Part shown: piece by piece, positions 25,928 to 33,424 of the stretch
How positions within the stretch are numbered: the stretch's first letter is position 1
Layout: each line of letters begins with the position of its first letter
NCBI RefSeq assembly: GCF_000383595.1
Contig: NZ_KB911581.1
Location: 7,709,519 to 7,773,518 of the forward strand
Direction: 5' to 3'
DNA from: Streptomyces bottropensis ATCC 25435
GTDB lineage: Bacteria; Actinomycetota; Actinomycetes; Streptomycetales; Streptomycetaceae
Length of the DNA: 64,000 nt
Translations under genes and position numbers: made by a program
Notes under the pieces: generated by a model
Databases searched by the model: none
Seen by the model: the letters and a program-made list of their open reading frames with translations, nothing else
Told to the model about the DNA's origin: nothing

Positions 25928-26815
25928 TCAGCCCGCCCGCCTGCGGACCGCCGCGACCAGCAGCCCGCCGGCGGACAGGAGCAGCAGTCCGCTCACGTAC
26001 GGCAGCGCCGCGCGCACACCCGACGCGGCCAGCTCGTCCGGGCGCTCCTCGGGGTACGGCCGCGGCTCGCCGCGTACGACGCCGCCGCCGTCCTTCGCGG
26101 TCCCGCCGCCGTCCCGGCCGTTGTGCTCCTTCCCCTGCTCCTTCTCCTGCTCCTTCCTCTGTTCCTTCCTCTGTTCCTTCCCCTGCTCGCTCCCGTCCTC
26201 CTCCTCGCCGTCGGTGATCCGGAAGCGGTAGTCGCCGGACTCCCCCACCCACTCGCTGTCATCGCCGCGCCGCTCGACCACGGCCGCGTTGGCCACGACC
26301 TCGTTCGGTACGACCGCGTCGGAGGTGACGGAGAGGCGGACCCGGACGGTGAGGGTGCGGCCCGCGGGCACGGTGAAGCCGGTCCCGTCTCCGCCGAGGA
26401 CCCCGACCAGTTCGTCGGAGTCGGTCCGCTCGAAGGTCACCGGCCGGGGGGCCGTGTCCTCGGCGTCCGCGTAGTACTCCAGCTGCGGCTGCGTCCGCTT
26501 CAGCGTGCGCGCGGAGTCCACCAGCACGACCACCGGGTGGATGTTCCCGCAGGTCCGGGTGGTGGTGTTGGTCAGCTCCAGCGCCCAGTCGTGGAAGCCG
26601 CCGCCGGCGACATAGGTGGGGGGCCCGCCGCGGATCCGGGTCCGGAGGGGAAAGGCTCCCCTGTCGGCACCGGCACACGTGGGCCGCCGGTCGTCCAGCA
26701 CCGTGCGCACGGGCCCACCGGGAACGGGGACACTGCCGAGCGCCACCGCGGAACCACTGACGAGGGCGGCTGCGCCGGCAAGGACAAGAGCGGTCAGACA
26801 GGTAGACGGTCGCAT
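25928..26815 (-). CDS. Exported protein with LAASG-type wall-sorting tail
   Basis: 295 residues. The signal peptide (LTALVLAGAAALVSGSAVALG) is followed by a beta-rich extracellular domain with a Cys pair, then a charged low-complexity stretch with KEQRKEQ-type repeats (about residues 205-230). The end reads ELAASG, a hydrophobic helix (LPYVSGLLLLSAGGLLVAAV) and RRRAG. This tripartite end resembles the LAxTG sorting signal used by class E sortase in Streptomyces (as in long chaplins), with Ser in place of Thr. ATG 26815 is chosen; the frame further upstream is not plausible. Confidence 0.75.
   Translation of the reverse strand: MRPSTCLTALVLAGAAALVSGSAVALGSVPVPGGPVRTVLDDRRPTCAGADRGAFPLRTRIRGGPPTYVAGGGFHDWALELTNTTTRTCGNIHPVVVLVDSARTLKRTQPQLEYYADAEDTAPRPVTFERTDSDELVGVLGGDGTGFTVPAGRTLTVRVRLSVTSDAVVPNEVVANAAVVERRGDDSEWVGESGDYRFRITDGEEEDGSEQGKEQRKEQRKEQEKEQGKEHNGRDGGGTAKDGGGVVRGEPRPYPEERPDELAASGVRAALPYVSGLLLLSAGGLLVAAVRRRAG
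26125..26208. repeat. Polypyrimidine tract encoding KEQ repeats
   Basis: About 84 bases of the plus strand are almost only C and T, with CTCCTTCCTCTGTT-like units repeated. On the coding strand they give Lys-Glu-Gln triplets. Confidence 0.8.
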
Positions 26816-27075
26816 GAACACATGACCATGCCATCTACTTGCGCGGGGGAGCGCCGCCACGCCTTGGGGCGATGGGGTTCGGGGCCAAGTCCGCTCGATC
26901 GGCGGAGCAGAACTCAGAACTCGATCAGCGGAGCAGAGGGGGGAGACGCCCTGGATGCCGCTGGATGCCCGTGGCCCACGGCAGCACCGGCTTTCAGGGG
27001 CGCGGGAAACCTCCGCGAGCAACCACACCCACCCCGCACCCACCCCACCCAACAAGCCCCCGCCCACCCCTCACC
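26816..27075. other. Gap with dispersed element copy 3
   Basis: 260 bases between the ROK gene end and the LAASG-protein start. At 26995-27025 lies a variant of the dispersed element (AGGGGCGCGGGAAACC then TCCGCGAGCAACCA). Also a direct repeat of CTGGATGCC at 26951-26969. No gene is seen. Confidence 0.55.
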
Positions 27076-28296
27076 TCACCCGTCCTCCCGCCCGAACAGC
27101 GGCGCCAGCAGCAACTGAGCCGCCCCCTCCGCCACCCCGGACGCCCCACCCCCCACCACCCGAACCGGAACCGCCGGATCCTCCCCCTGCCGCCGAGCCC
27201 ACGCGTCGAGCACGAACCCCACCCCCCGCACGAACGCTTCGGGCCACGCCTCGATCGTGCGCCCGCCCAGCAGCACCAGCTCGATGTCGAGCAGTCCCAC
27301 GAGATTCGCGACCCCCGCACCGAGCACCCGCGCGGCCTCGTCCACGTCCCCGCGCCCCACCGCCGCGAGGCACAGCGCCTCGATGCACCCCCGGTTCCCG
27401 CACTCGCACAGCGGCCCGTCCAGCTGGATGACCTGGTGCCCGAACTCACCGGCCCGGGTCCGCGCCCCCCGGTGCACCGCCCCGTCGATCACGAGCCCCG
27501 CCCCCAGCCCCGTACCGAGGTGCAGATAGGCGAAGGACCCGTGCGCCCCGGCGGTCGCCGCGAGCCCCAGCGCCGCCGCGTTGGTGTCCTTGTCCACCAC
27601 CACCGGCATCCCCAGCCGCCGCACCAGCGCCGCCCGCAGCGGGAACCCGTCCCACTCCGGGAACCCGGTGACCCGGTGCAGCACGCCGTGCAGATGGTCG
27701 AGGGGGCCGGGCAGGGCGACGCCGACGCCGAGCACAGGCAGGAGTGAGGAGCCGTGGGTATCACCGTCGGGGTCCTCCGGCGCCGCCGGACGCCCCTCGC
27801 TCGCCCGCGCCAGCAGCGCCTCCACCTCACGGGCCGCGCCCTCGACCACGGCGTCCGCCCCGGCCCCGAGGTTCAGCTCCGCCCGCCGCTCCCCGACCAC
27901 CGTGCCGGTCAGGTCGCACAAGACGGCCGTCAGCTCGTCGCGGTCGAGGTGGAGACCGACCGCGTGCCCGGCGTCGGGCACGAGCCGCAGCACGGTGCGC
28001 GGTTTGCCCCCGGTGGAGGCCCGGTACCCCGCCTCCGTCAGCAGGCCGTCCACCCGCAGCCGGGCGGTGATCTTGCTGACGGCCTGAGGGGTGAGCCCCG
28101 TCCGCTCGGCCAGCTCCAGCCGGCTTATCCCGGCCGTCCCGGCGCCGCGCAGCAGGTCCAGGACCAGCGCGCCGTTGTGGCTGCGCAGGGCGAGCAGATT
28201 CACACCGGTCACCCCTGGGGGACGGCCCCCGTTGCCCGGGCCGCCGCCCGCACCACCACCGTTGCCGATCCCGTTGCCGATCCCGTTGCCGTTCAC
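27076..28296 (-). CDS. ROK family transcriptional regulator
   Basis: 406 residues. A Gly/Asn-rich repeat tail (MNGNGIGNGIGNGGG) leads into a winged helix-turn-helix (LLRGAGTAGISRLELAERTGLT, residues 47-70) and a ROK sugar-kinase-like domain. The zinc site is visible as GEFGHQ with CECGNRGCIEA, and DTNAAALG is the substrate/ATP loop. Such proteins are XylR/NagC-type repressors responding to sugars. It starts at GTG 28296, divergent from the oxidoreductase gene only 56 bp away, so mutual control of that promoter region is likely. Confidence 0.9.
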   Translation of the reverse strand: MNGNGIGNGIGNGGGAGGGPGNGGRPPGVTGVNLLALRSHNGALVLDLLRGAGTAGISRLELAERTGLTPQAVSKITARLRVDGLLTEAGYRASTGGKPRTVLRLVPDAGHAVGLHLDRDELTAVLCDLTGTVVGERRAELNLGAGADAVVEGAAREVEALLARASEGRPAAPEDPDGDTHGSSLLPVLGVGVALPGPLDHLHGVLHRVTGFPEWDGFPLRAALVRRLGMPVVVDKDTNAAALGLAATAGAHGSFAYLHLGTGLGAGLVIDGAVHRGARTRAGEFGHQVIQLDGPLCECGNRGCIEALCLAAVGRGDVDEAARVLGAGVANLVGLLDIELVLLGGRTIEAWPEAFVRGVGFVLDAWARRQGEDPAVPVRVVGGGASGVAEGAAQLLLAPLFGREDG

Positions 28297-28352
28297 CCTT
28301 CCATTGTCCCTCGTGCTTGCACTTTGGCAACAGCGTTGCTTAAGTGGACGCC

Positions 28353-29438
28353 ATGACAGGCACCAGCACAGGCAGAACCCCTCGCGTCGCGCTCGTCGGC
28401 TACGGCCTCGCCGGCTCCGTCTTCCACGCCCCGCTGATCGCCGCGACGGAAGGTCTGACCCTCGACACGGTCGTCACCTCGCACCCGGAGCGGCGGGCCC
28501 AGGCCCGCGCCGAGTTCCCGGAGGTGCGGCTCGCGGCCACGGCCGACGAGCTGTGGGGCCGGGCGGACGAGCTGGACCTGGTCGTCGTCGCCTCCCCGAA
28601 CAAGACGCATGTCCCCGTGGCCACCGCCGCCCTGGAGGCGGGCCTCGCGGTCGTCGTCGACAAGCCCGTCGCCGGTACGGCGGCCGAGGCGCGCGAGCTG
28701 GCCGCCCTCGCGGACTCCCGCGGCCTGTTCCTGTCCGTCTTCCAGAACCGCCGCTGGGACAACGACTTCCTCACCCTGCGAGGGCTCCTCGCCGACGGCG
28801 AACTGGGCGAGGTCCGCCGCTTCGAGTCCCGCTTCGAGCGCTGGCGCCCCCAACTGAAAGGCGGCTGGCGCGAGTCCGGCGACCCAGCAGAGATCGGAGG
28901 TCTCCTCTACGACCTGGGCAGCCACGTCGTCGACCAGGCCCTCACCCTCTTCGGCCCCGCCGCGCTCGTGTACGCCGAGTCCGACCTGCGCCGCCCCGGC
29001 GCCGAGACGGACGACGACACGTTCATCGCCGTCACCCACGCGAACGGCGTCCGCTCGCACTTCTACGCCTCCGCCGTCACCCCTCAACTCGGCCCGCGCT
29101 TCCGCGTGCTGGGCTCCGAGGCGGGCTACGTCAAGTACGGCCTCGACCCCCAGGAAGCTGCCCTCCGCGAGGGCGAGCGCCCCGTCCCCGGCGCCGACTG
29201 GGGCGTCGAGCCCGAGGACCTCTGGGGCCACGTCGGCGCCGGCGACTCCCCCCTGACCGGTGGCGGCCGCCCCGTCCCGACCCTCCCCGGCGACTACCCC
29301 GCGTACTACGCGGCCGTGGCCGCCGCCCTGCACGGCACCGGCGAGAACCCGGTGACGGCGTACGAGGCGGCCGCCGCGCTGGACGTACTGGAGGCGGCGC
29401 GCAGGTCGGCGCGCGAGGGCGTGGCGGTGCGACTGTGA
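28353..29438 (+). CDS. Gfo/Idh/MocA family oxidoreductase
   Basis: 361 residues from ATG 28353 (GTG at 28344 possible). The N-terminal Rossmann fold shows VALVGYGLAGSVFHAP. The family EKP-type motif reads VVVDKPVAGT, with D in place of E before the catalytic Lys. The C-terminal substrate domain includes GGLLYDLGSHVVDQ, with the catalytic His region. It is an NAD(P)-dependent sugar or inositol dehydrogenase of unknown substrate. Its stop overlaps the start of the next gene (GTGA). A ROK regulator is divergent, consistent with carbohydrate metabolism. Confidence 0.9.
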   Translation: MTGTSTGRTPRVALVGYGLAGSVFHAPLIAATEGLTLDTVVTSHPERRAQARAEFPEVRLAATADELWGRADELDLVVVASPNKTHVPVATAALEAGLAVVVDKPVAGTAAEARELAALADSRGLFLSVFQNRRWDNDFLTLRGLLADGELGEVRRFESRFERWRPQLKGGWRESGDPAEIGGLLYDLGSHVVDQALTLFGPAALVYAESDLRRPGAETDDDTFIAVTHANGVRSHFYASAVTPQLGPRFRVLGSEAGYVKYGLDPQEAALREGERPVPGADWGVEPEDLWGHVGAGDSPLTGGGRPVPTLPGDYPAYYAAVAAALHGTGENPVTAYEAAAALDVLEAARRSAREGVAVRL

Positions 29439-29983
29439 CGACCACCGGCCCCACCTCTCCCGCGGACCCGGCGCCGGTCCCCTCTGTCCCTGTCCCTGCC
29501 CCTGTGCCTGTGCCTGTGCCTGTGCCGACGATCGAGGAACTCGAAGCCCAGGAACGCCGCCTGGTGCTCCCCCGGTTCACGCACGACGACGCCTGGGCGC
29601 TGGGCTCCCTGCTGGTGGAGCTGGCCCGCGAGGGCGAGGCCCCGGTCGCCATCGACATCCGACGCGGCCCCCAGCAGCTGTTCCACGCGGCCCTGCCCGG
29701 CTCGACCCCGGACAACGACGCCTGGATCGACCGCAAACGCCGCGTGGTGGAGCGCTACGCCCACGCCTCCTACCTCGTCGGCGCCCGCTTCCGGGCCAAG
29801 GGCACGACCTTCGAGGCCTCGTCCCGCCTGGACCCCGACCGGTACGCCGCCCACGGCGGTTCCTTCCCACTGGCCGTCGAGGGAGCGGGAGTGATCGGCA
29901 CAGTGACCGTCTCGGGCCTCCCTCAACTGGAGGACCACGCCATGGTGGTGGAGGCCCTGGAGCGCTTCAAGGGCACGATGTAG
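29435..29983 (+). CDS. UPF0303 / GlcG-HbpS-like (heme-degrading domain) protein
   Basis: 182 residues. The first 35 are a Pro/Val repeat (PVPAPVPVPVPVP) coded by tandem CCTGTG units, then the UPF0303 fold: TIEELEAQERRLVLPRFTHDDAWALG, PVAIDIRRG, FHAALPGSTPDNDAWIDRKRRVVERY and a C-terminal PLAVEGAGVIGTVTVSGL. This fold is shared with HbpS/GlcG proteins; heme binding is annotated for some relatives but is not evident here. It is coupled to the oxidoreductase by GTGA overlap. Confidence 0.85.
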   Translation: MTTTGPTSPADPAPVPSVPVPAPVPVPVPVPTIEELEAQERRLVLPRFTHDDAWALGSLLVELAREGEAPVAIDIRRGPQQLFHAALPGSTPDNDAWIDRKRRVVERYAHASYLVGARFRAKGTTFEASSRLDPDRYAAHGGSFPLAVEGAGVIGTVTVSGLPQLEDHAMVVEALERFKGTM

Positions 29984-30100
29984 CTGCGGGGTCCGGGCCG
30001 CGCCCCCTGTCTTTGTCCTTCAGAAGCGCGGCCGGAACCGCGCGACAAGCCACGACGAACCGCGGCCGCCGACGAACCGCGGTCCCCACCACCTAGCCAC

Positions 30101-30142
30101 CCGGCACCCGGCACCCGGCACCCGGCACCCGGCACCCGGCAC
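30101..30142. repeat. Six perfect tandem copies of a 7-bp unit
   Basis: CCGGCAC is repeated six times without a mismatch between the convergent UPF0303 and FAH-family genes. This is a simple-sequence tract, not a CRISPR. Confidence 0.95.
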
Positions 30143-30155
30143 CCGAGCGGAGCCC

Positions 30156-31013
30156 CTACGCGTCCCTGAACTCCTGCCTCTGCCGCCCGAGCCCGTCGAT
30201 CTCCAGCTCGACCACATCGCCCGCACGAAGGAACGGCTTGGGCTCGGGCTCCCCCAACGCCACGCCCGCCGGCGTCCCCGTGTTGATGACATCCCCGGGG
30301 TACAGCGTCATGAACTGACTGACGTACCGCACGACCTCACTCACCGCGAAGATCTGCTCCCCGGTCGTCCCGTCCTGCTTCAACTCCCCGTTGACCCAGA
30401 GCCGAAGCCCCAGCTTCTGCGGATCGGGAACCTCGTCCGCGGTCACCAGCCACGGCCCCAGCGGATTGAACGTCTCGCAGTTCTTGCCCTTGTCCCACGT
30501 GCCGCCGCGCTCCAGCTGGAACTCCCGCTCGGACACGTCGTGCGACACCGCGTACCCGGCGACATGCGCGAGCGCCGCATCACGCGACTCGACGTACCGG
30601 GCCGTACGCCCGATCACGACCGCCAGCTCGACCTCCCAGTCGGTCTTGACCGACCCGCGCGGCACGAGCACCGTGTCGTGGGGCCCGACCACGGTGTCCG
30701 CCGCCTTGAAGAAGATCACCGGCTCGGCGGGCGGCTCGGCCCCCGTCTCGCGCGCGTGGTCGTGGTAGTTGAGCCCGATGCAGACGATCTTGCCGATACG
30801 GGCGAGCGGCGGCCCGACGCGCAGCCCCGCCGCGTCCAGGACGGGCAGCTCACCGCTCCCGGCGGCGGCCCTGACCCGCAGAAGCGCCTCCTCGTCCGCG
30901 AGCAGCGCGCCGTCGATGTCCGGGACGACGCCCGACAGGTCCCGCAGGACTCCCTCGGCGTCGAGCAGCGCGGGCCGCTCCGCACCCGCCGTACCGACTC
31001 GCAGCAGCTTCAT
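30156..31013 (-). CDS. Fumarylacetoacetate hydrolase (FAH) family protein
   Basis: 285 residues. The core domain runs from about residue 70: IGKIVCIGLNYHDHARETG, PVIFFKAADTVVGP, DWEVELAVVIG (metal-binding Glu residues), GYAVSHDVSEREFQ, and the C-terminal GDVINTGTPAGVALG. The family hydrolyses C-C bonds of acylpyruvates or decarboxylates oxaloacetate-type compounds. I choose ATG 31013 because the GAGGGAG site abuts the other ATG (31022) and is correctly spaced for this one. Substrate unknown. Confidence 0.9.
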   Translation of the reverse strand: MKLLRVGTAGAERPALLDAEGVLRDLSGVVPDIDGALLADEEALLRVRAAAGSGELPVLDAAGLRVGPPLARIGKIVCIGLNYHDHARETGAEPPAEPVIFFKAADTVVGPHDTVLVPRGSVKTDWEVELAVVIGRTARYVESRDAALAHVAGYAVSHDVSEREFQLERGGTWDKGKNCETFNPLGPWLVTADEVPDPQKLGLRLWVNGELKQDGTTGEQIFAVSEVVRYVSQFMTLYPGDVINTGTPAGVALGEPEPKPFLRAGDVVELEIDGLGRQRQEFRDA

Positions 31014-31174
31014 GATGGCCATCTCCCTCGGTCGTCCGCCGCCCGACCGATGGGTGCAGCCATCGGAGGACTGGTCGATCGTCCAAGGTCACGGTCCACT
31101 CCGCAATACCCGGTTCACGTAGTGGACCGCCCTGCTCGCCCGGCTCGTAACCGCCCGTCCGCGCCAGCCGCCCG

Positions 31175-31972
31175 CTACTGCGCCGTGGCGGTCGACGAGG
31201 CACCGGTGCCGGTACCCGCCGCGGCCCCGGCCCCCGCCGTCGGCAGGGGGTAGAGCAGCGCCCGCTCCACCGCGCTCCACGTCGTACTGGTCACCACGTA
31301 CAGCGCGGCCGCCAGCGGCACCACCGCCACGCTGAGCAGCGTGAAGAAGGACATGAACGGCATGAACCTGCTGACGGCCCCCATGCTCGCCGCCATCCCG
31401 GGCAGCTGCTCGTCCGACCCGGCCGGCAGACCGGCCGTACCCGCCGCCATCATCCGCTTCGTACGGCGGAAGTTGAAGGTCGCGACCCCCGCGACGATCA
31501 CGAAGAGGCCGACGTAGACGAGCCCCTGCGGCCCGAGCACGCCGCCGTCGCCGAGCGCGTCGGCAAAGCGGTCGCCGAGCGGGGCGGCGAAGAGGCGGTG
31601 GGTGAGGAGCGCGTTGGCCTCACCGCCGATCGTCCGGTTGGAGAAGAGGTGGTAGAGGAGGAAGAAGGCGGGCAGCTGGCAGAGACTGGGCAGGCAGCCG
31701 GACAGCGGCGACACCTTCTCCTTGGTGTGCAGCTCCAGCATGGCCTTCTGCAGCTTCTCCGGGTTCTTCGCGTGCTTCTTCCGCAGCTCCGCGATCTGCG
31801 GCTGCAGGGCGATCCGGGCCCGCTGCCCCCGTGCCGCCGCCCGGGACAGGGGGTGCACGAGCAGTCGTACGAGCGCCGTGAACAGGACGATCGCGAAGGC
31901 CGTCGCGGAGGCGTGGAACAGCGGCTGGAGCAGATCGGCGAGGTGTCCGACGAGGTCGGCGAAAACGGACAT
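31175..31972 (-). CDS. YidC/Oxa1-family membrane insertase (second paralogue)
   Basis: 265 residues with the Oxa1 core: LFHASATAFAIVLFTALVRLLVHPLSR, the cytosolic helical loop with QPQIAELRKKHAKNPEKLQKAMLELH, CLPSLCQLPAFFLLYHLF, and two C-terminal helices (LVYVGLFVIVAGVATFNF; FMPFMSFFTLLSVAVVPLAAALYVV). It lacks the long basic tail of the housekeeping actinobacterial YidC, so it is probably an accessory insertase. It is followed closely by a DUF6412-like gene upstream on the same strand. Confidence 0.9.
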   Translation of the reverse strand: MSVFADLVGHLADLLQPLFHASATAFAIVLFTALVRLLVHPLSRAAARGQRARIALQPQIAELRKKHAKNPEKLQKAMLELHTKEKVSPLSGCLPSLCQLPAFFLLYHLFSNRTIGGEANALLTHRLFAAPLGDRFADALGDGGVLGPQGLVYVGLFVIVAGVATFNFRRTKRMMAAGTAGLPAGSDEQLPGMAASMGAVSRFMPFMSFFTLLSVAVVPLAAALYVVTSTTWSAVERALLYPLPTAGAGAAAGTGTGASSTATAQ

Positions 31973-32113
31973 GGGTGGGAGCCCTCCAGGGGTCTCGTCG
32001 TGCCAGGGACCCGTCCGTCCGGGGACGGACCGGGGTCAGGAACCGGCGCGACGGCCCGCGCGAGGAGCACGTGCCTGGACTGCTTGCGCAGCTTGGAACA
32101 GAGGGGGCGTGCC

Positions 32114-32425
32114 CTACGCGGTGGCCGTCAGGAGGGCGTGTCCGGGCGCCCGGGGCCGCGTGCGGCCGCGGGCGTCGGGATCGCGTTGGGGCAGGAACGC
32201 CGTACGGCGCTCACGGTCCCGTATGGCCGTCCGTACGCGCGTACGAGGCACGACGGGGGCGCAGCGTGAGGCGATCACCGCACAGGCGGCGAACGCGGAT
32301 CCGGCGGCGGCGGTCGCGGCGAAGGCTACGGCCGCGGAGAGCGTGCCGGCGTCGAGGACGGCGACCTGGAAGAGGAACGGCAGCAGCACGGCGGCGGGAC
32401 GCAGGTCGATCCAGCTCCGGATCAT
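32114..32425 (-). CDS. Small membrane protein, DUF6412-like
   Basis: 103 residues starting MIRSWIDLRPAAVLLPFLFQ at ATG 32425. Two hydrophobic segments cover residues 10-55, then a basic, Arg-rich cytosolic tail. I recall this type as DUF6412, often next to an extra YidC in Streptomyces. The pairing suggests it is a client or helper of that insertase. It lies 141 bp upstream of the insertase gene on the same strand. Confidence 0.65.
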   Translation of the reverse strand: MIRSWIDLRPAAVLLPFLFQVAVLDAGTLSAAVAFAATAAAGSAFAACAVIASRCAPVVPRTRVRTAIRDRERRTAFLPQRDPDARGRTRPRAPGHALLTATA

Positions 32426-32486
32426 CGCGCACCCCTTCCTGCTCCGTGCTCTGGTTGCCGCACCGCACTCTGTCGCACACATGCTC

Positions 32487-33224
32487 TCATCTGAGCCGCA
32501 CCGAGCGTAGCTTCCCCCAGACCACGAGGCGGTATGTGGAGGTGTACGCGGGCGTGCAGGTGGTGAGCGTGAGGTAGTGGCCTCGCTCGGCGTACCCGTA
32601 CGACGGCCGCACGTCGCTGCGCGGGACGGGCCGCAGGACCCCGCGGTCGCCGGGCGCGGTCTGCGGGAGCGTCCGGTCGACGACGTAGATGTGGACGGCG
32701 TCCCGGGTCTCGATGCGGACCTCGTCACCGGGCGCGAGCCGGTCGAGGTGGCGGAAGGGCTCGCCGTGGGTGTTGCGGTGCCCGGCGAGGGCGAGGTTCC
32801 CGGGCCGGCCGGGCTGCGCGGTCCCCGGGTAGTGCCCGACGTACCCGCTGTCGAGGACGTCCGCCCGGCCGACCCCCTCGGCGACGGGCACGCGGAGGTG
32901 GAGGCGGGGGATGGCGAGGACGGCGTAGGCCCTGCCCGGGCGCTCCCGCTCCCCCCTCCCCTCCCGCTCCCCGCTTCTCTCCCGCTCCCCGCTCCCCTCC
33001 GTGTCCGCGCTGCCCTCCGTGTCCGCGCTCCACTCCGTGTCCGCGCTGCCCTCCGTGTCCGCGCTCCACTCCCTCTCCAGGGCGGCCACCTCGCGGGCCG
33101 CTCCCTCCTGGGCCTGCCGGTTGGTCCACCACAGCTGATGGGCGAGAAAGAGCAGGAGGACGAGCCCGAGGGTGACGGCAGCCTCGGCGGCGACCTGGAG
33201 CGCACGGGGGTGGGCGACTTTCAT
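32487..33224 (-). CDS. Class E sortase
   Basis: 245 residues. One N-terminal membrane anchor (VTLGLVLLLFLAHQLWW) is followed by an expanded charged linker with alternating SADTEG/SADTEW repeats and GERERSGERE-type repeats (residues 50-95). The sortase domain shows the catalytic His in LALAGHRNTHGEPF, the Cys in LTLTTCTPAYTST, and the Arg in YRLVVWG. Class E sortases in Streptomyces anchor LAxTG proteins such as long chaplins. Whether it anchors the LAASG protein at 25928 is open. Confidence 0.9.
   Translation of the reverse strand: MKVAHPRALQVAAEAAVTLGLVLLLFLAHQLWWTNRQAQEGAAREVAALEREWSADTEGSADTEWSADTEGSADTEGSGERERSGEREGRGERERPGRAYAVLAIPRLHLRVPVAEGVGRADVLDSGYVGHYPGTAQPGRPGNLALAGHRNTHGEPFRHLDRLAPGDEVRIETRDAVHIYVVDRTLPQTAPGDRGVLRPVPRSDVRPSYGYAERGHYLTLTTCTPAYTSTYRLVVWGKLRSVRLR
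33001..33072. repeat. Four in-frame 18-bp repeats in the sortase linker
   Basis: GTGTCCGCGCTGCCCTCC and GTGTCCGCGCTCCACTCC alternate twice, encoding SADTEG and SADTEW. The flanking 32940-33000 is a C/T-rich repeat coding for charged GERE units. Confidence 0.95.
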
Positions 33225-33424
33225 CTCCCCTTCTCACAACCCTTGAAAGAAATAGGAGAAAGCGCTGTCACACCTCTCGACAACCTCACCTTTCACCCCT
33301 GACTCTTCCGATGTCGCTACAGAGCAGTTGTCCCCACTGATGTCTCCCTGAGCAGTTCGGAAGGTGGCCGGTCCCCCAGCCCCACCTTTCCCTCCCCTCG
33401 GCACCCGCATCCCCCGGAGCTGAC

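Noticed and set aside
30101..30142. CRISPR array
   Set aside because: Unit is seven bases with no spacers. Other tandem repeats (12637, 33001, 63053) also lack spacers, and no cas genes are present.
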